Assembly (NCBI GenBank): GCA_947034885.2
Contig: OX344756.2
Location: 23,357,489-23,421,488 of the forward strand
Direction of reading: 5' to 3'
From: Thuidium tamariscinum
Taxonomy: Eukaryota > Streptophyta > Bryopsida > Hypnales > Thuidiaceae
DNA length: 64,000 nt
Shown here: positions 12,196 through 23,959 of the stretch, piece by piece
Layout: the number at the start of each line of letters is the position of its first letter
Numbering within the stretch: position 1 is the first letter of the stretch
Notes under the pieces: model-generated
What the model was told of the DNA's origin: nothing
What the model saw: only the letters and a program-made list of their open reading frames with translations
Database searches by the model: none
Made by a program: the position numbers and the translations under genes

Positions 12196-13270
12196 GGAGG
12201 ACGACCTCTGACCACCAGACATACTCCACCTGCTGCACAACCTCGCACCGCTCACCTCACACCAAATACCCTCCAACGCTCTCTTCACCAGCATCAACCA
12301 CACCTTAAGCCATCCACGTAGACCCCGCACCGTCAAACACTCGTCGGACACCATCCATACCTCATTGCAGGCATCGGCAACTTCCTCCGCTGCATTCGGC
12401 ACAATCAGAAAACCGCCCTTAAAGGTTCATCCCCTACAATAGCAATCGGCACAAGTATCCCTCCGTCTTACAATCACGCCCCGGACTCTATTCAAACTAT
12501 CCACCACTCTCTTGCACCACTATTTACAACCCAAACCCAAACTAAGCTCCTCAGTCTCTTATCCCCAACGTCCTCCGCAATAACTCCCTGGCCGTGGTCA
12601 CAACTCCAGCGTCCACGCCACGCGACATCCTTACCCTTCCCGAAGATCTGGATCTTCACACTTCCTCTTCTTCACAGATATGCTTCGTCTTCTTCCCCCT
12701 CAAACACCATAAAACGCGGAACCCGCGACCAACCTCTCCCTCAATTTCAAAGCAGTTCCCCACACCACTACCAAACTCGAACCGGATCTGCTCGCGTCCA
12801 GACTCCGCAGTCACCATCCACACCACGCCGTCAACTCGCTCCTAAACACGCTCCCCTCATCGGAGAGCAACCACAACATCGTCGTACGAGCCCCCTCCCT
12901 AGGGTTAGCTCGAGCGCATTCCAGAGCTCCTCAAAATTGAAGATTCCAGGCGCGAAAGATGGCCAGCCGAAGACGCTCGACGTCCAGCAGGCGACGGAGA
13001 GCTGCAGGCGCGCGCGAGAGTAGCGAAAGACGAGGGCGGAGTGGTGCTGCGGCAGCAGGCAACGACGGAACCCTCGGGGAGCAGCACAGCAGCAAGGCGA
13101 GCACACCCGCAGGGAGCTAGCCAGGGTCAAGGCCTATCCCCTGCCAGCGTCTTGGGTCAGACCCGCCCCAGAGCTCTATGACCGCGGCCTACGGAGGGGC
13201 CGTCGACCGTGCCCGCGGTCCCGGGCATGCACGGACTGACCCAGCTGGTGTCCCCCGTTCTTGACTGCAC
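12196..13270. other. Upstream region of the TLP gene (5' UTR/promoter), GC-rich at 12.83-13.26 kb
   Basis: The gene-proximal part is pyrimidine-rich on the plus strand (purine-rich on the transcribed sense), typical of a long plant 5' UTR. The block 12830-13260 is unusually GC-rich and has overlapping open frames on the minus strand that look like composition effects. No recognisable protein. Confidence 0.45.
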
Positions 13271-13429
13271 GGGTAGACGGAATTCTTTATTATATTTGAT
13301 AATAGATTAATAATAAAATTAAAAACCAGGGAACCAGTCAGAGCAGGAACTCCATCAAGGGATTGAAGGGGATCTGTTGGGCCTCTGCCTCGTTCAGGAA
13401 ACTCTTTGTACGGTGACAGCCTTCTGGGG

Positions 13430-13936
13430 AGGTTCGGTGACCCCTTTCCTGCCCCGTTTTTTACCTTCGGAAATTACCTTCGGAAAAAACATTGGACTTT
13501 TTTATTTGGCCCATATGAAAAAATTTGCAAATTCCGAATTCATTTTACCAATCAAAGGCCCCAAATAAAATAGTGGAGGTGAAGAAATACAAAATTTACA
13601 TGGCATGAATTAAGGGGCAATTTTTGTGTTTACCTTTTGACAGGGCAATAAGGAGATCAATCCTCCCTAGCATTTGGATAACCTTTAAAGGATGGACCTA
13701 TAACCACTGATTTCAAGCCTTACCCCATTTTTTACCTTTAGAAAAAATATTGGACTTTTTTATTTTGCCCATATGAAAAAATTTGCAAATTCTGAATTCA
13801 TTTTACCAATCAAAGGCCCCAAATGAAATAGTGGAGGTGAAAAAATACAAAATTTACATGGCATAAAATAAGGGGCAATTTTTGTGTTTACCTTTTGACA
13901 TGGCAATGAGGAGATCAATCCTCCCTAGCATTTGGA
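13430..13936. repeat. Tandem direct repeat, two units, about 261 bp period
   Basis: The segment containing TTGGACTTTTTTATTTGGCC at about 13490 recurs at about 13751, continuing through CCAATCAAAGGCCCCAAAT, AAAATTTACATGGCAT and GATCAATCCTCCCTAGCATT in both units with few mismatches. The tail CCTATAACCACTGATTTCAA of unit 1 (about 13699) appears again at about 14182. Non-coding; the frame 13377-13568 is a by-product. Confidence 0.85.
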
Positions 13937-14165
13937 TAACCCTTGAAGGACGGACTTGTGGCTGTTGAAATCATGCATTTTGATGTCGTGTGACATTATC
14001 TACTTTGAATAAGTTAAATATATTCATTGGAAGTCCAAACACTATAAAACATCTCCCCTTTTCACCTCTAATATTGAGGATGAAAAGTTGCACCTCTATC
14101 TTCCAAAGGAAGATTTTTTTTCATTCAACGGATGCCAAATGTCTGCCGCAGCGTTTAAGGGTTAA
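13937..14165. mobile_element. Family T2 short TTAA-type element, copy 1
   Basis: Starts ATAACCCTTGAAGGACGG (first base diverged from TTAA) and ends AGCGTTTAAGGGTTAA. It shares TTTGAATAAGT, CATTGGAAGTC and ATGAAAAGTTGCAC-type blocks with the copy at 23031-23262. It lies directly after the 261-bp tandem repeat. Confidence 0.65.
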
Positions 14166-15060
14166 CCTTTAAAAGACGGACCTATAACCACTGATTTCAA
14201 GCCTTGTTTAGTCATCACTCAAATTGTTGCCATTTTGGAACTAGATAAGTATGAAAAAAAATTATTTATTTTTCAAAGATGCAATTACATGTTTTCTCTA
14301 CTCCACAAAAAATTTAGATTTTGCCATCCGTTGTTTTTATTTATTTACATCTTAACTACATGAAAAAAAAACATTAGTTAAACTAAAAAACCAATTGGAT
14401 ACTCTTTGTGAGGCAGTAATTGCCTCATTTGAGTCCATTGTGAAAGTGGGCTCAAATTTTTTTTAATTTCATTCATTATAATAATTTTAATACTAAAATT
14501 TGATTAAATTTGATTTTACATACACACACCACACCTTCTTATAATTTTGAGAAGGTAGGATTCCATACAATCAGTATGGAATATACATCTGTATGCCATA
14601 TCTAGGATATATGTAGGTCATATACATATCCGTATTTAGTATTCAAGTATCTATATTTATATTTGATATTATATTCTGAATTCATATTTGGATGGCTCAA
14701 ATTAAATCTCACAAAGATCAATGGATTGTGATTTTTTGAGAAATCAACAACATTTTTGAGGGGAAGCATTTAAAAAAAAATCAAGGGCCTATGATTTTCT
14801 TAAAGGAAGGTGGAGAACTAATGAAAGAGGAGGTGATAGACTCTTTAGGGCACATTGTAACTAAAATGAAAGGTCATTAAAAAAATGGATGAAGAAACTA
14901 CTTCTAATCTCTTTATGACCTTAAACTATCATCTATTTGTTACAAAATGGCATTGGCGGCAGTCTAGTACTATTACTACCATATAATAAAAAAATTACTA
15001 TTATTATTATCTAATTTTTTCATTTATAAAAACTTCAAAACTCAATATTTCAATTTTTGA
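14166..15060. other. Intergenic, AT-rich
   Basis: Contains the extra copy of the CCTATAACCACTGATTTCAA tail near 14182 and no other defined feature. Confidence 0.4.
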
Positions 15061-15665
15061 CATGAGTAGCAATGCCATGAAACAAAGTCTATGCACCCTT
15101 ATTCATAGAGTTATTTCCGGCAATGCAAATAATGCAACCAAAAGACTCATACAATTTGCAAGATTTCACCATAAGAAGCAAGTAGACAAAAACAAAACAA
15201 ATAGTCTCATTTATGGTATAAACTAATGTGCCCTATGTTGTTTCCATGGTCAAAACAAGAAGTAAAAGTAGTTTTTTAGTTTTTTAACTCATAATAATTC
15301 ATAAAAAATTTAAAATTTAATAACTTTTATAAGACAAATCCAAATGCCACAAAACAAAGCCTATGCACCTTCCCTCAAAGAGAGATTTTTAAGAATACCC
15401 AAAAACCAACCAAGTAATGCATGCTTCAAGAAATGCATAATTTAGTATAATTCAGTGTAATTCAAAATTCAAAAATAACTCAAAAATCTATAGCTTTCAC
15501 ATCATAGGTCTATTGCCATGAAACAAGGCCCATACACTCCTCTTTACAAAGAGCTTTCTAATTTTACCAAAAACAACATGAACAAAGGATGTATGGTTTT
15601 GGAGATCTCACTATGATAAGTAAACAAATAAATGAATAAATAAATAGTCTAGTTTAAGGTTTAGA
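15061..15665 (-). repeat. Family S repeat array, three partial units
   Basis: The landmark CCATGAAACAAAG or close variants recurs at about 15073, 15345 and 15515, each followed by TATGCACC-like and CAAAGAG-like text. Spacings are uneven because units are truncated. In reverse complement these match the units at 19.9-20.9 kb (for example GGTGCATGGACTTTGTTTC). Non-coding. Confidence 0.7.
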
Positions 15666-15725
15666 TTGCAATTTGCATATTATGTTTGAAAAGTGAATGT
15701 GCAAGAATTCTTGTATGATCAAGCA

Positions 15726-15940
15726 ATAGTGTTAGTATGTGAGCTTTAAGCACATATATAAGTATATATACTACAAGCATTGAAAGTGCTCATAATAAAA
15801 GCACCTATAATATAAGTATCTATAATATAAACACACTATAAGTATAGAAGGGTTTTTTTAACAAAAACACTTATACCATAGGTGAATGGTCTTCTAGGCT
15901 CATGGGCTCACACTCCTAAACTCACAAAATAGCAATCCTA
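15726..15940. mobile_element. Family B inverted-repeat element, copy 1
   Basis: Left end AATAGTGTTAGTATGTGAGC, right end with CTCACAAAATAGCAATCC. The interior has short palindromes of the type ACCTATAATATAAGT. Flanked by TATGATCAAGCA (15714-15725) and TATGATTAAGCA (15941-15952), 11 of 12 identical. Confidence 0.65.
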
Positions 15941-15952
15941 TATGATTAAGCA

Positions 15953-16998
15953 TTATATTTTTTTTCATCAAAACCTTTTCCTACTTGTTTTACTACACCT
16001 ACATAATTTTGTGCCCATAGCAATATCCTTGTCATTAAAAATTGCAATAAAGGAGATCTTATTGGTTGGGCTTTGTTAACCCTTTATGACAATCCTTTTA
16101 TTTGTATAATTCCCTCTTAGTAATGCATTGCTTTCTAGTAAGAGCATTTTTTCTTATAAGTGAAGATCATCCATAGTACCATTATATAAGTTAAAAATTA
16201 AATAATAACAAGATGATAGAAAACATTTTTCGTCAAGAATTCTAGAATTTTGTATGAATGTTGTTTTCCAAAGAATCAAGCAAAATGTTTTCAATAAATT
16301 GGTTACCAAGTGTTTTTCATTGTGAATGTACTCCTTAGTCAAAAGATCATGGAATCTTTGATATTTTAGTGATCCATGTGTTTTGATATAATGTAATCTA
16401 TGTCTTGAACTTGATTTTATGCAATCATTATCAATGGTTTTGCATAGTGAATAAGAACAAAATATCTAACTGAAAAGCTTTCAAAAATCAAAATAAAATC
16501 ATTGTGTACTACATTGTAGAGAATTAATAATAAATTACTTGCACAATATTTATCACATTTTCATGTCATTGAAAACATTTTACAAAAGGTTATTTTCATC
16601 CTTTAAAAACGATTAACAAAGAATGTACTAAGTAATGTCAAATTGAATTGTTGATTGAAATCCTTGTAATGTTACTTATTTATGGTCCATATTTATGATG
16701 TTTTTCCTATATATAAAACATATGACTACAAGAAGAGGTTATAGTTTCCATTTTAAAATCATTGAGCCTCAAAATTTGAATTTGAATTCATTATTTTGCA
16801 CGTCCAAGATGTCCACAATACTAAAAAATTTATTCATTATTAACTACATTATGTGATACTAAGATGTTTTTTTTCCATTCAACCTTCACTTAATCATCAA
16901 TCATCTTCATTCTCGTCTAATTGTGGGATTTTAATATTAGACCATTAATTATTTTTGTCCCTTGAGGTTGAAGGTACTAAAATGTCATTGAAGTTAGT
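15953..16998. other. Intergenic, AT-rich
   Basis: No open frame of coding character and no repeat I could match elsewhere in the window. Confidence 0.4.
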
Positions 16999-17316
16999 CA
17001 TAAGAGGATTTTCAGCTGTTGTACAAGACTGCGAGTTGCCAAACGCTGGGAACGCATTGGGAACGCAGGGAACGCAGTGCTGATGTGGTCGAGTGACTGC
17101 CACGTCAGAAAATATTAATTAATTAATTAGTATTTTAAAAATATTTTCTTGAAAAAAAAAATTTATTAAATCATTTTCTTTCTTCTTAAAACATTTTGAA
17201 TTTTATTTTTTTTAATTCGATAATTCAGACCAGCAGGGGGCTGGACTGCAGCAGTGGGAATAGTTTCTGGGAACACCCTTGAAACAGTCTCATTGGGGGC
17301 CAGAAATGCTCTTATG
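16999..17316. mobile_element. Family A element, copy 2 (opposite orientation)
   Basis: Starts CATAAGAGGATTTTCAG and ends CAGAAATGCTCTTATG. The order of internal blocks is reversed relative to 4064: first GGGAACGCATTGGGAACGCA and GATGTGGTCGAGTGACTGCC, then an A/T core, then GACCAGCAGGGGGCTGG. Both flanks carry AGT, a possible 3-bp duplication. Confidence 0.8.
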
Positions 17317-17329
17317 AGTGAATCCAAGA

Positions 17330-17600
17330 ATTACTAGTGTGCCTTGTGTTGTTGCCACAACCTAAACTAAAGTAAAAGTAATTTTCTAATTTTTTAATCC
17401 ATTAAAACTTTGAAAATCCAATAATTTTCTTGCCGTAAGTTGGAATGACACAAAACCAAGCATGTACACCCCTCCTTGCCAAGAGCTTTCCAACAAAATC
17501 AAGGAAGGAATTGGAAAACGTACAAGTCAAGAGATCTCAACATGACAAACAAAACAAAACTAAGTATCTATTTTAAGGGATAGATTGCATCTTGGCTCAA
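17330..17600 (-). repeat. Family S repeat, single unit
   Basis: Carries GTGTGCCTTGTGTTGTTGCC, AAAGTAAAAGTAATTTTCTA and CAAGAGATCTCAACATGACA, the reverse-complement landmarks of the 19.9-20.9 kb units. Confidence 0.65.
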
Positions 17601-18022
17601 AGTATTTTCAATATTTGAGTTGTCATTAATGATAAGGGATGATTGAATTAGCAATGAATATAAAAATTATTGCATCTTGACAAGACCAATTTTAGCCATA
17701 AAGGTGGACAAATGTGTGATCATTGGTGGAGTAATGAAGCCATTTCCATTCACAATAATGGATGAAATTTGCACTATATATGGAAGAAAATTATTTATTC
17801 ATTCAAAAAATAAACATTCATCCAAAATAGAAAAATATGGTCCTAAGATTTGTAGCATTATATAATTTCATCCACTATAAAAAGAAAAATACTTCACCAA
17901 ATATTCTCTACAAAAAAATTGGCATTGTTTATAAGCAAAATTTCACTCAAAAAAAGAACTTTAGTTGGTGGTAATTTGCTAATCTACCTTCTATGATAGC
18001 ATAACTTACACAATCACAAAAT

Positions 18023-18938
18023 TTAACCCCTAAACAACTAGCTTGTTAAATTTGGTAACATAGCAATTTGGAGCAACTAAGTGTGATTAGAGGTTTCTAT
18101 GTTTTGGGCTCAACTATATAGAATACCATTCATATGCACTAAAATTCAAGACATTTGGAAATATGAGTAAAAAATTATGGCCTAATATATTACTTTGTTT
18201 GTTTGTGTGCAATTCAACCAAATTGGAAAATTTTACTTTTTTCATAAACAAAAATTTGAAACTAGTTTTCTAAATTTACTTATATATGGAGAGCTTTTAA
18301 TCATCTCATTTTGATGAATGAGTCAAAAGTTATAAAGAATTTTGCTTTCAAGCAATTATGGATTCTCTACTCTAAAATAAACTTTAAAGTCATATATTTT
18401 ACTCAATTTTCAATTTTTTGTAAAAGAATGAAATCATAGGATGTAGATTGTTTATTATGGAGTACAACATTAAAACCATTGCATTTGGCATTTTCCAATT
18501 CCATAACTAAATTATCAACAATTAAATATTTTGAATCATTCTCTATTTCTTTCTACTTACTATTTTTTTCCTAAATGTTGTCCAACTCTAAATAATCTAA
18601 AAAATTTCAAGGATATAGCTAACTTGCCTTGAAGAATCAAAACAAGACCACTATTTTAGACATTTTTTCAAATAAATTTGAGCTTGTGAAGTGTAGATTT
18701 TTGCAAGGTCAAAGGAAGGATTTTTGTGGATTTGAAAGCTCACATCTTACAATCTATATGGTGAAATTTTTTGTAAATTTTTCCACATGTTTTCAAGTCA
18801 ACATACTATAAGATCCTATACTTAGACATAGTTAGATGTGTCTAAGAATGTACTTTTTCCAAAATTTGGTAATTGTATTAGAAATGGCAATTTTCGAGTA
18901 TTTTTTATGAAACATAGTCTTCAAATTTACAGGGTTAA
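18023..18938. mobile_element. Family T1 TTAA-flanked element (diverged copy)
   Basis: Starts TTAACCCCTAAACAACTAG and ends with a decayed CAGGGTTAA. The interior follows 52443-53374: TTTGGTAACATAGCAATTTGG near the left end, then the GGCAATTTTCGAG block near the right end. Confidence 0.7.
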
Positions 18939-19859
18939 GGTAGGCGCAAGCAATGCTTTCATTGTGTGACTGGCTCAAACAAAATTAACTTTCAATTACA
19001 AGTTGGATTCATTCTTCTTGACTTGTCAATGAATCTTACAATGAATTTTCTATGAGGAAGTGAACACCTTCCAGAACTGAGTGTTTCACATTTTCACAAT
19101 TTCTCTATCACAAGGTATTAGGATAGTCATACCTCTTCCAAGAAACAAATTCTATGAAGTCAAAGAAATTGGTGAGAAAAAAGAAGAGCCAATGGAAGTA
19201 GTTCCATATAAAGAAGGTATAACCTCCTTTAATTTTTTGCTATTTGAAGCAAAGAGAATCAATCCTTAGAGAACAAATTACCTAAAAAGTGGATGGGAGT
19301 TTCGAAAGCCATGCACAACCAATCTAATTAAAAAAATTAGAAAAAATTTCTTCACCTTTGGAGGAAAAAAAACACTCTAAATTCTTGAAGAATTGGACTT
19401 GTTTCTACTATTAACAACCAACAAGGAAACATCAAATGCATGTTTTTCAAGAATTCCAATAGAGGTGAAGAACATTTGACTATGTCTATTAGAGGTAGTC
19501 ACACCTTCTTCAACCTAAGTTCAATTCTCAGAGAATGAAGACGTATCATGTCAAGGTTGGCCATTTTGTAGCTTTTGGTTTCAGAATTCTCCAAGAATTG
19601 AGGTTGTTGATTCTTTTCTTCCAAAGGTGAAGAAATTGGTTCATTGGAAAATTTCTCAAAGAATTTTGTTGTTTAGTTGGTTGTACATGACTTGAGGAGC
19701 TTTGCATGTAACAACGTGGACAATTGTTGCAAATTAAAAACAAACAAATAGGGGGGGCCATCTTCTTTATACAGAATGACACAAGTCATTGGCTCTTCTT
19801 TTCTCTTACCAATTTCTCCAACTTCAAAGAAATTTGCGTCTCAAAGGAAGTGGGACCAC
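18939..19859. other. Intergenic
   Basis: Includes near-repeated phrases around CTCCAAGAATTGAGG, CTTCACCTTTGGAGG and CTTCTTTCCAAAGGTGAAG that suggest local duplication and inversion, but no unit could be defined. Frames up to 78 aa lack family features. Confidence 0.35.
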
Positions 19860-20870
19860 CAGTAATCTTCTATACCTTAAAACAAATAGTTTATTTTGTT
19901 TGTTTGTCACATTGAGATCACCCAGCTTGTGCGTCCCCTAATCACATGCTTGGTATCATCAAAAAGGTCTTAGTGAGGATGGGTGCATGGACTTTGTTTC
20001 ATGGTGTTCCAACCTATAGTGTAAAATTTATGGATTTTTGAATTATTTTTGGTTCTAATTTTTTTTAAATACTTCTACTTTGATTTTGGTTGTAATCTTG
20101 GTATTGTCAGAAAGCTCTTGGCAAGAGGGGTGCATGAACTTTGTTTCGTGGTGTTTGGACCTATGGTATGAGAGTTATTGAATTTCAAAGTTTTTATGCA
20201 TTTAAAAATTAGATTTGACTTATGGCAACAACATGGGGTATACTAATAATTATACTTTAAGACATACTATTTGTTTTGTTTTGTTTGTTTGTCACGTTGA
20301 AATCTCCTGGATTGTCTGTCCCAAAGTGGCGTGTTTGGTACCATCAAAAACCTTTTGGCGAGGAGGGGTGCACCGGCTATTTTTTTGGCTTTCCAACCCA
20401 GGACAAGAAAGTTATGGATTCTTTAGTTATTTTTGGTTCTACAAAATTAGAAAATTACTTTTACTTATATTTTGGTCGCAATCTTGGTACCATTGAAAGG
20501 CCCTTGGCAACTAGCTTGGTTTCATGGCCTTTGGACCTATAGTGTGAAAGTTTTTGAATTTCAAAGATTTTATGCATTCAAGAATTAAAAAGTTATTATT
20601 GCTTTGATTTTGATTATGGCAACAACACAAGGCATACTAGTCTATTCTAATTTAATAACACCTTAAGATAAGTTGTTTGTTTGTTTGTTTTGTTTGTCAC
20701 ATTGAGATCTCTTAGACCATGCATCCTCTAGTCATGTTCTTGGTACCATCAAAAAGCCCTCCGTGAAGAGGGGTGCATGGGTAGCATCCTCATACATAGT
20801 GAGAAAGTTATGCATTTTTTAGTTACTTTTTGTTCTAAAAAATTAGAAAATTACTTTTACTTTGATTTTG
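19860..20870 (+). repeat. Family S tandem repeat, about three units of 380-404 bp
   Basis: The landmark TTTGTTTGTCACATTGAGAT (or close variant) occurs near 19900, 20284 and 20688. After each comes TTGGTACCATCAAAAA-like text (TTGGTATCAT in the first), then GAGGGGTGCATGG-like text, then AAAATTACTTTTACTT-like text. Spacing near 380 and 404 bp. Frames in this block (93 and 88 aa) lie inside the repeat. Confidence 0.8.
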
Positions 20871-21202
20871 ATTGTGGCAACACTAGGGGGCACACTAGTA
20901 AATATGAATTTGAGTGAGTGGAATCAAATGAACTCAACTTATGGGTCCTTAGTAGCATTCTCAAAATTGGCTAGATTTCGCTTGGTTTCTACCAAAAAAA
21001 TCCTTATGCTACTATCATGTTGTACAAAAAGGCTTGTAATGGAGTTATTTTAGTCAAAATTACAGTAGACAATAAAATTTGATAGCCAATTTGCAACTTC
21101 ATGTATGGTAGAATTAGCATATTTAGCTAGTTTTGTCTTACAATACTCTCCATAATCCTTCACAACTTGCAAAATCCTTTCTTTTCTATTTTGTTCAGCT
21201 AC

Positions 21203-21479
21203 TAAGGTAGGTACACCCAAAAGTGCCTTGTTTCTAAAAGCGTCATCTATAGTGCACATACATTTCCAAAATCAGTCATGTTCGCAGACTGTAGATGGCA
21301 CTTTCAAAAACAGACTTTGACTATTAATAACTTTTGCATACGATATCCAAATCCTTTGTTCTTTGGTGCATTGGAACATGCTTTCACTCTCCAACAAGAG
21401 TGTATTAAAATCTGAACAGCATGATGACAGGAACTAGGCACAGTATGAAAAACTGGCGCTTTGGGGTGTACCTACCTTA
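21203..21479. mobile_element. Family C inverted-repeat element, copy 1
   Basis: Left end TAAGGTAGGTACACCCAAAA, right end GCTTTGGGGTGTACCTACC then TTA: inverted ends of about 23 bases with an indel. Inner landmarks: GCGTCATCTATAGTGCAC, AATAACTTTTGCATA, AACTAGGCACAGTATGA. ACT on both sides of the AAGG...CCTT core could be a 3-bp duplication. Confidence 0.8.
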
Positions 21480-21599
21480 CTCTCAAGATGGCCAAAGTTG
21501 ATGCCTGTTTCTCTTGAAAGGTAGCATATTGCACTAAATTTCAAAAACAGTTTTGAGATCACTGGTACTCCTCAGCTTTTTCGTCCACATTATGAGTCC

Positions 21600-21960
21600 A
21601 CCTTGAGTTCAATTTAGACGGAGGCATCGCCCCCTCCTTCAATTTCCGCACAGGCAGGCTGGCTGGGGTGAGCCTTGCCTGCCCGTGTTTTGAAGGGGAG
21701 CTTTAAAGGAGCCACCTGGTGCTGGGCAACGAAATGATGTCTCATGCGGACGGAGCGTGGCGTGGTGACGGGGCGGCGACACGTTCATGCCACGGGACGG
21801 ATCTCAGTCCAGGTGGAAGGAAGGAACTGGCTGAAGGAGCTCCGGGCTGAGGGAGCATTCACTCCTCACTCGGGGATTCCTGAAAAGCAAGCTTAGAAGA
21901 AGAGAAGAGTAACGCTGGTCATAATTGACCAGCGTGAATGAAGAGTCTGTTGGGGATAGT
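21600..21960. other. GC-rich island, no gene recognised
   Basis: About 360 bases of clearly higher GC than the surroundings, with GCAGGCTGGCTGGGGTGAGC and GGTGACGGGGCGGCGAC. The minus-strand frame 21804-21992 has no family features. It could be a retroelement scrap or an isolated exon or promoter fragment. Confidence 0.35.
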
Positions 21961-21974
21961 TCTACCATATAAGT

Positions 21975-22290
21975 CATGTACAGTGGAAACACCCAAAATT
22001 GTCAAAATAAGGAATTTAGTATAGTTGGAGGTAGCATTTTTTAGGAATGATATTTTTCTAGTATTAGCAAGTGAAAATCATGAATATTCAAAAAAAATTT
22101 AGATTTTTCGGAATTAGTATGTAATTTTTACAAATTTTTAAAGTGTTGGCTCTCTAGACCTGTGAAACCGTCCTGTAGGTGCCTCCAAAACTGAACCCTG
22201 CAAAAATCAGCACTCAGCCAACCAGATTTTCCTATGTATCTTTCAATTGTGTTAGCAAATTACAATCACACATGTGGCGAATACATTAAG
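21975..22290. repeat. Dispersed repeat E, copy 2
   Basis: Matches 7637-7965 in the same orientation: ACAGTGGAAACACCCAAAA, AATAAGGAATTTAGTATAG, TGGCGAATACATTAA. Confidence 0.65.
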
Positions 22291-22619
22291 GGAACTCTAC
22301 TAACACATTTAGGTGAATCTACTGTCCATTGTAAGGAACATGCATGAAAATGGGTGTTTTGCCCTTAGAACCAATTATTTTTCAAGAAGGATCAGGAAAC
22401 GTTAAATCCTACTATCAAAGGTGGATTTACCTCGAGGGAAAATGTAGGAATTTTTTTTTTGCAAATATTTTTTTTGGTAAATTCTATCAAAGACCCCAAA
22501 TTAGCAGGGGGAAGTATAGAGCTTATTTTAAGTATGGTACAAAATAGGGGGCTTTTCACTTCTATCCCGGAAATCCAAAAATTATCCTACTAGGCCCACC
22601 TTTGATGTTAGGATTTAAT

Positions 22620-22960
22620 GTTGAGCAGAAACATTCACTTGGACTAAGGTGGAGGCACCAATTACCACCCCACGCCCAATTCCTAGCATATAGGGGTACA
22701 ATATTCCCAATCAAGGCTACGATAGATTTCCAATGAGAGCTTAAATTGCGTATTTTTCGTCCTATTCGAGGCTACAACTAATAAGGTAATGACACATGTT
22801 CCAAATTAGTGAGCAAAAGAAGTGAGCAAAAAGTAGTTATGAAATTATTAGAATTAGAAGACTCTAGACATTGGCAACCCTTGAAATGCACATTTTGCTT
22901 CCCAAAATTCACTTAAAATACAATTTTATGAATAAAATTCTAAAAATTTTACTACTCCCA
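22620..22960. repeat. Dispersed repeat D, copy 1
   Basis: Shares a run of landmarks with 26695-26960: AATAAGGTAATGACACAT, AGTGAGCAAAAG-like text, GAAATTATTAGAATTAGA, CAAAATTCACTTAAAATAC-like text. An inverted, weaker copy is at about 31420-31610. Ends undefined. Confidence 0.55.
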
Positions 22961-23030
22961 TATTTCTTATCTTCCTACATTGGAAAAATGTCCACCACAT
23001 CATATTGTACTCCATCTGCTCTACAATCGC

Positions 23031-23262
23031 TTAACCCTTGGAGGATGGATGGGTGGCTGTGGAATCATGCATCTTGATATAATTGTGTTACTTCATCTCC
23101 TTTGAATAAGTCAAATATAATCATTGGAAGTCAAAATATTGTAGAAGATCTCTCTTTTCACCCCCTAATACCAAGGATGAATAGTTGCACTTCTATCCTA
23201 TAAGGAAAAATTATTTGTCATTTATTGCACATAAAACATCCATTACAGCATTTAAGGATTAA
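23031..23262. mobile_element. Family T2 short TTAA-type element, copy 2 (232 bp)
   Basis: Begins TTAACCCTTGGAGGATGG and ends GCATTTAAGGATTAA. Interior collinear with 13937-14165. No coding frame. Confidence 0.7.
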
Positions 23263-23684
23263 ATGATTGGGTGTTGGTGCCTCAACTTTAATGCTTGAAG
23301 TGCTACTTTTGTCATGCACTCAATTTGGTCGGGATAAATATTTTATTTTCAATTCATGATAAATTTTGCAAATTTTGATTTCAAATTGCAATTAGAGGCT
23401 CCAAATTAGCTATGAGAGGTGCACTAGGTAAATTAATTGAGTATAGAATAGGTGGCTTTTATTTTTACTTGCACCTTTAGATTGACTTGGTTTGGTTGGG
23501 TGAGGGGGCCAATCAAACCCGACCATCAAATCTATCACTCACTTATGTTTAAATTTTTTTACTTGTGAAATTGTCAGAGCCAATATGCAAACTACTCTCT
23601 TTGTTCCAAAATGATCTTCCAATTGAATAAATTGTTTGGTGTTTTCTAAAAAACAAAACAATGTTATTTTTTTTTTTCAAAGTG

Positions 23685-23959
23685 TAAGGTAGATACACCC
23701 AAAAGCGCATTGTTCTTAAAACGCCATCTACAATCAATGTACATTTTCATAATCAGTGATGTACGTAGACTATAGATGGTGCTTTTGGAAACGAACTTTG
23801 ATCCTTCATAACTTTTGCATATTTTAACCAAATGCTGCATTTTTTTGTCCATTGGAGCATGATTTTACTTGCCAATAAGATTGTATGAATTTTTTAAAGC
23901 CTAATAACAATAACTAGGCATAGTATGAATAAGTGGTGCTTTGGGGTGTATCCACCTTA
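23685..23959. mobile_element. Family C inverted-repeat element, copy 2
   Basis: Left end TAAGGTAGATACACCCAAAA, right end GGTGCTTTGGGGTGTATCC then ACCTTA. Collinear with copy 1 at 21203 throughout. Confidence 0.8.

Noticed and set aside
12831..13130. 99-aa minus-strand GC-rich frame
   Set aside because: Several overlapping frames in a GC-rich block are expected by composition; Cys/Arg/Ser-rich text without motif.
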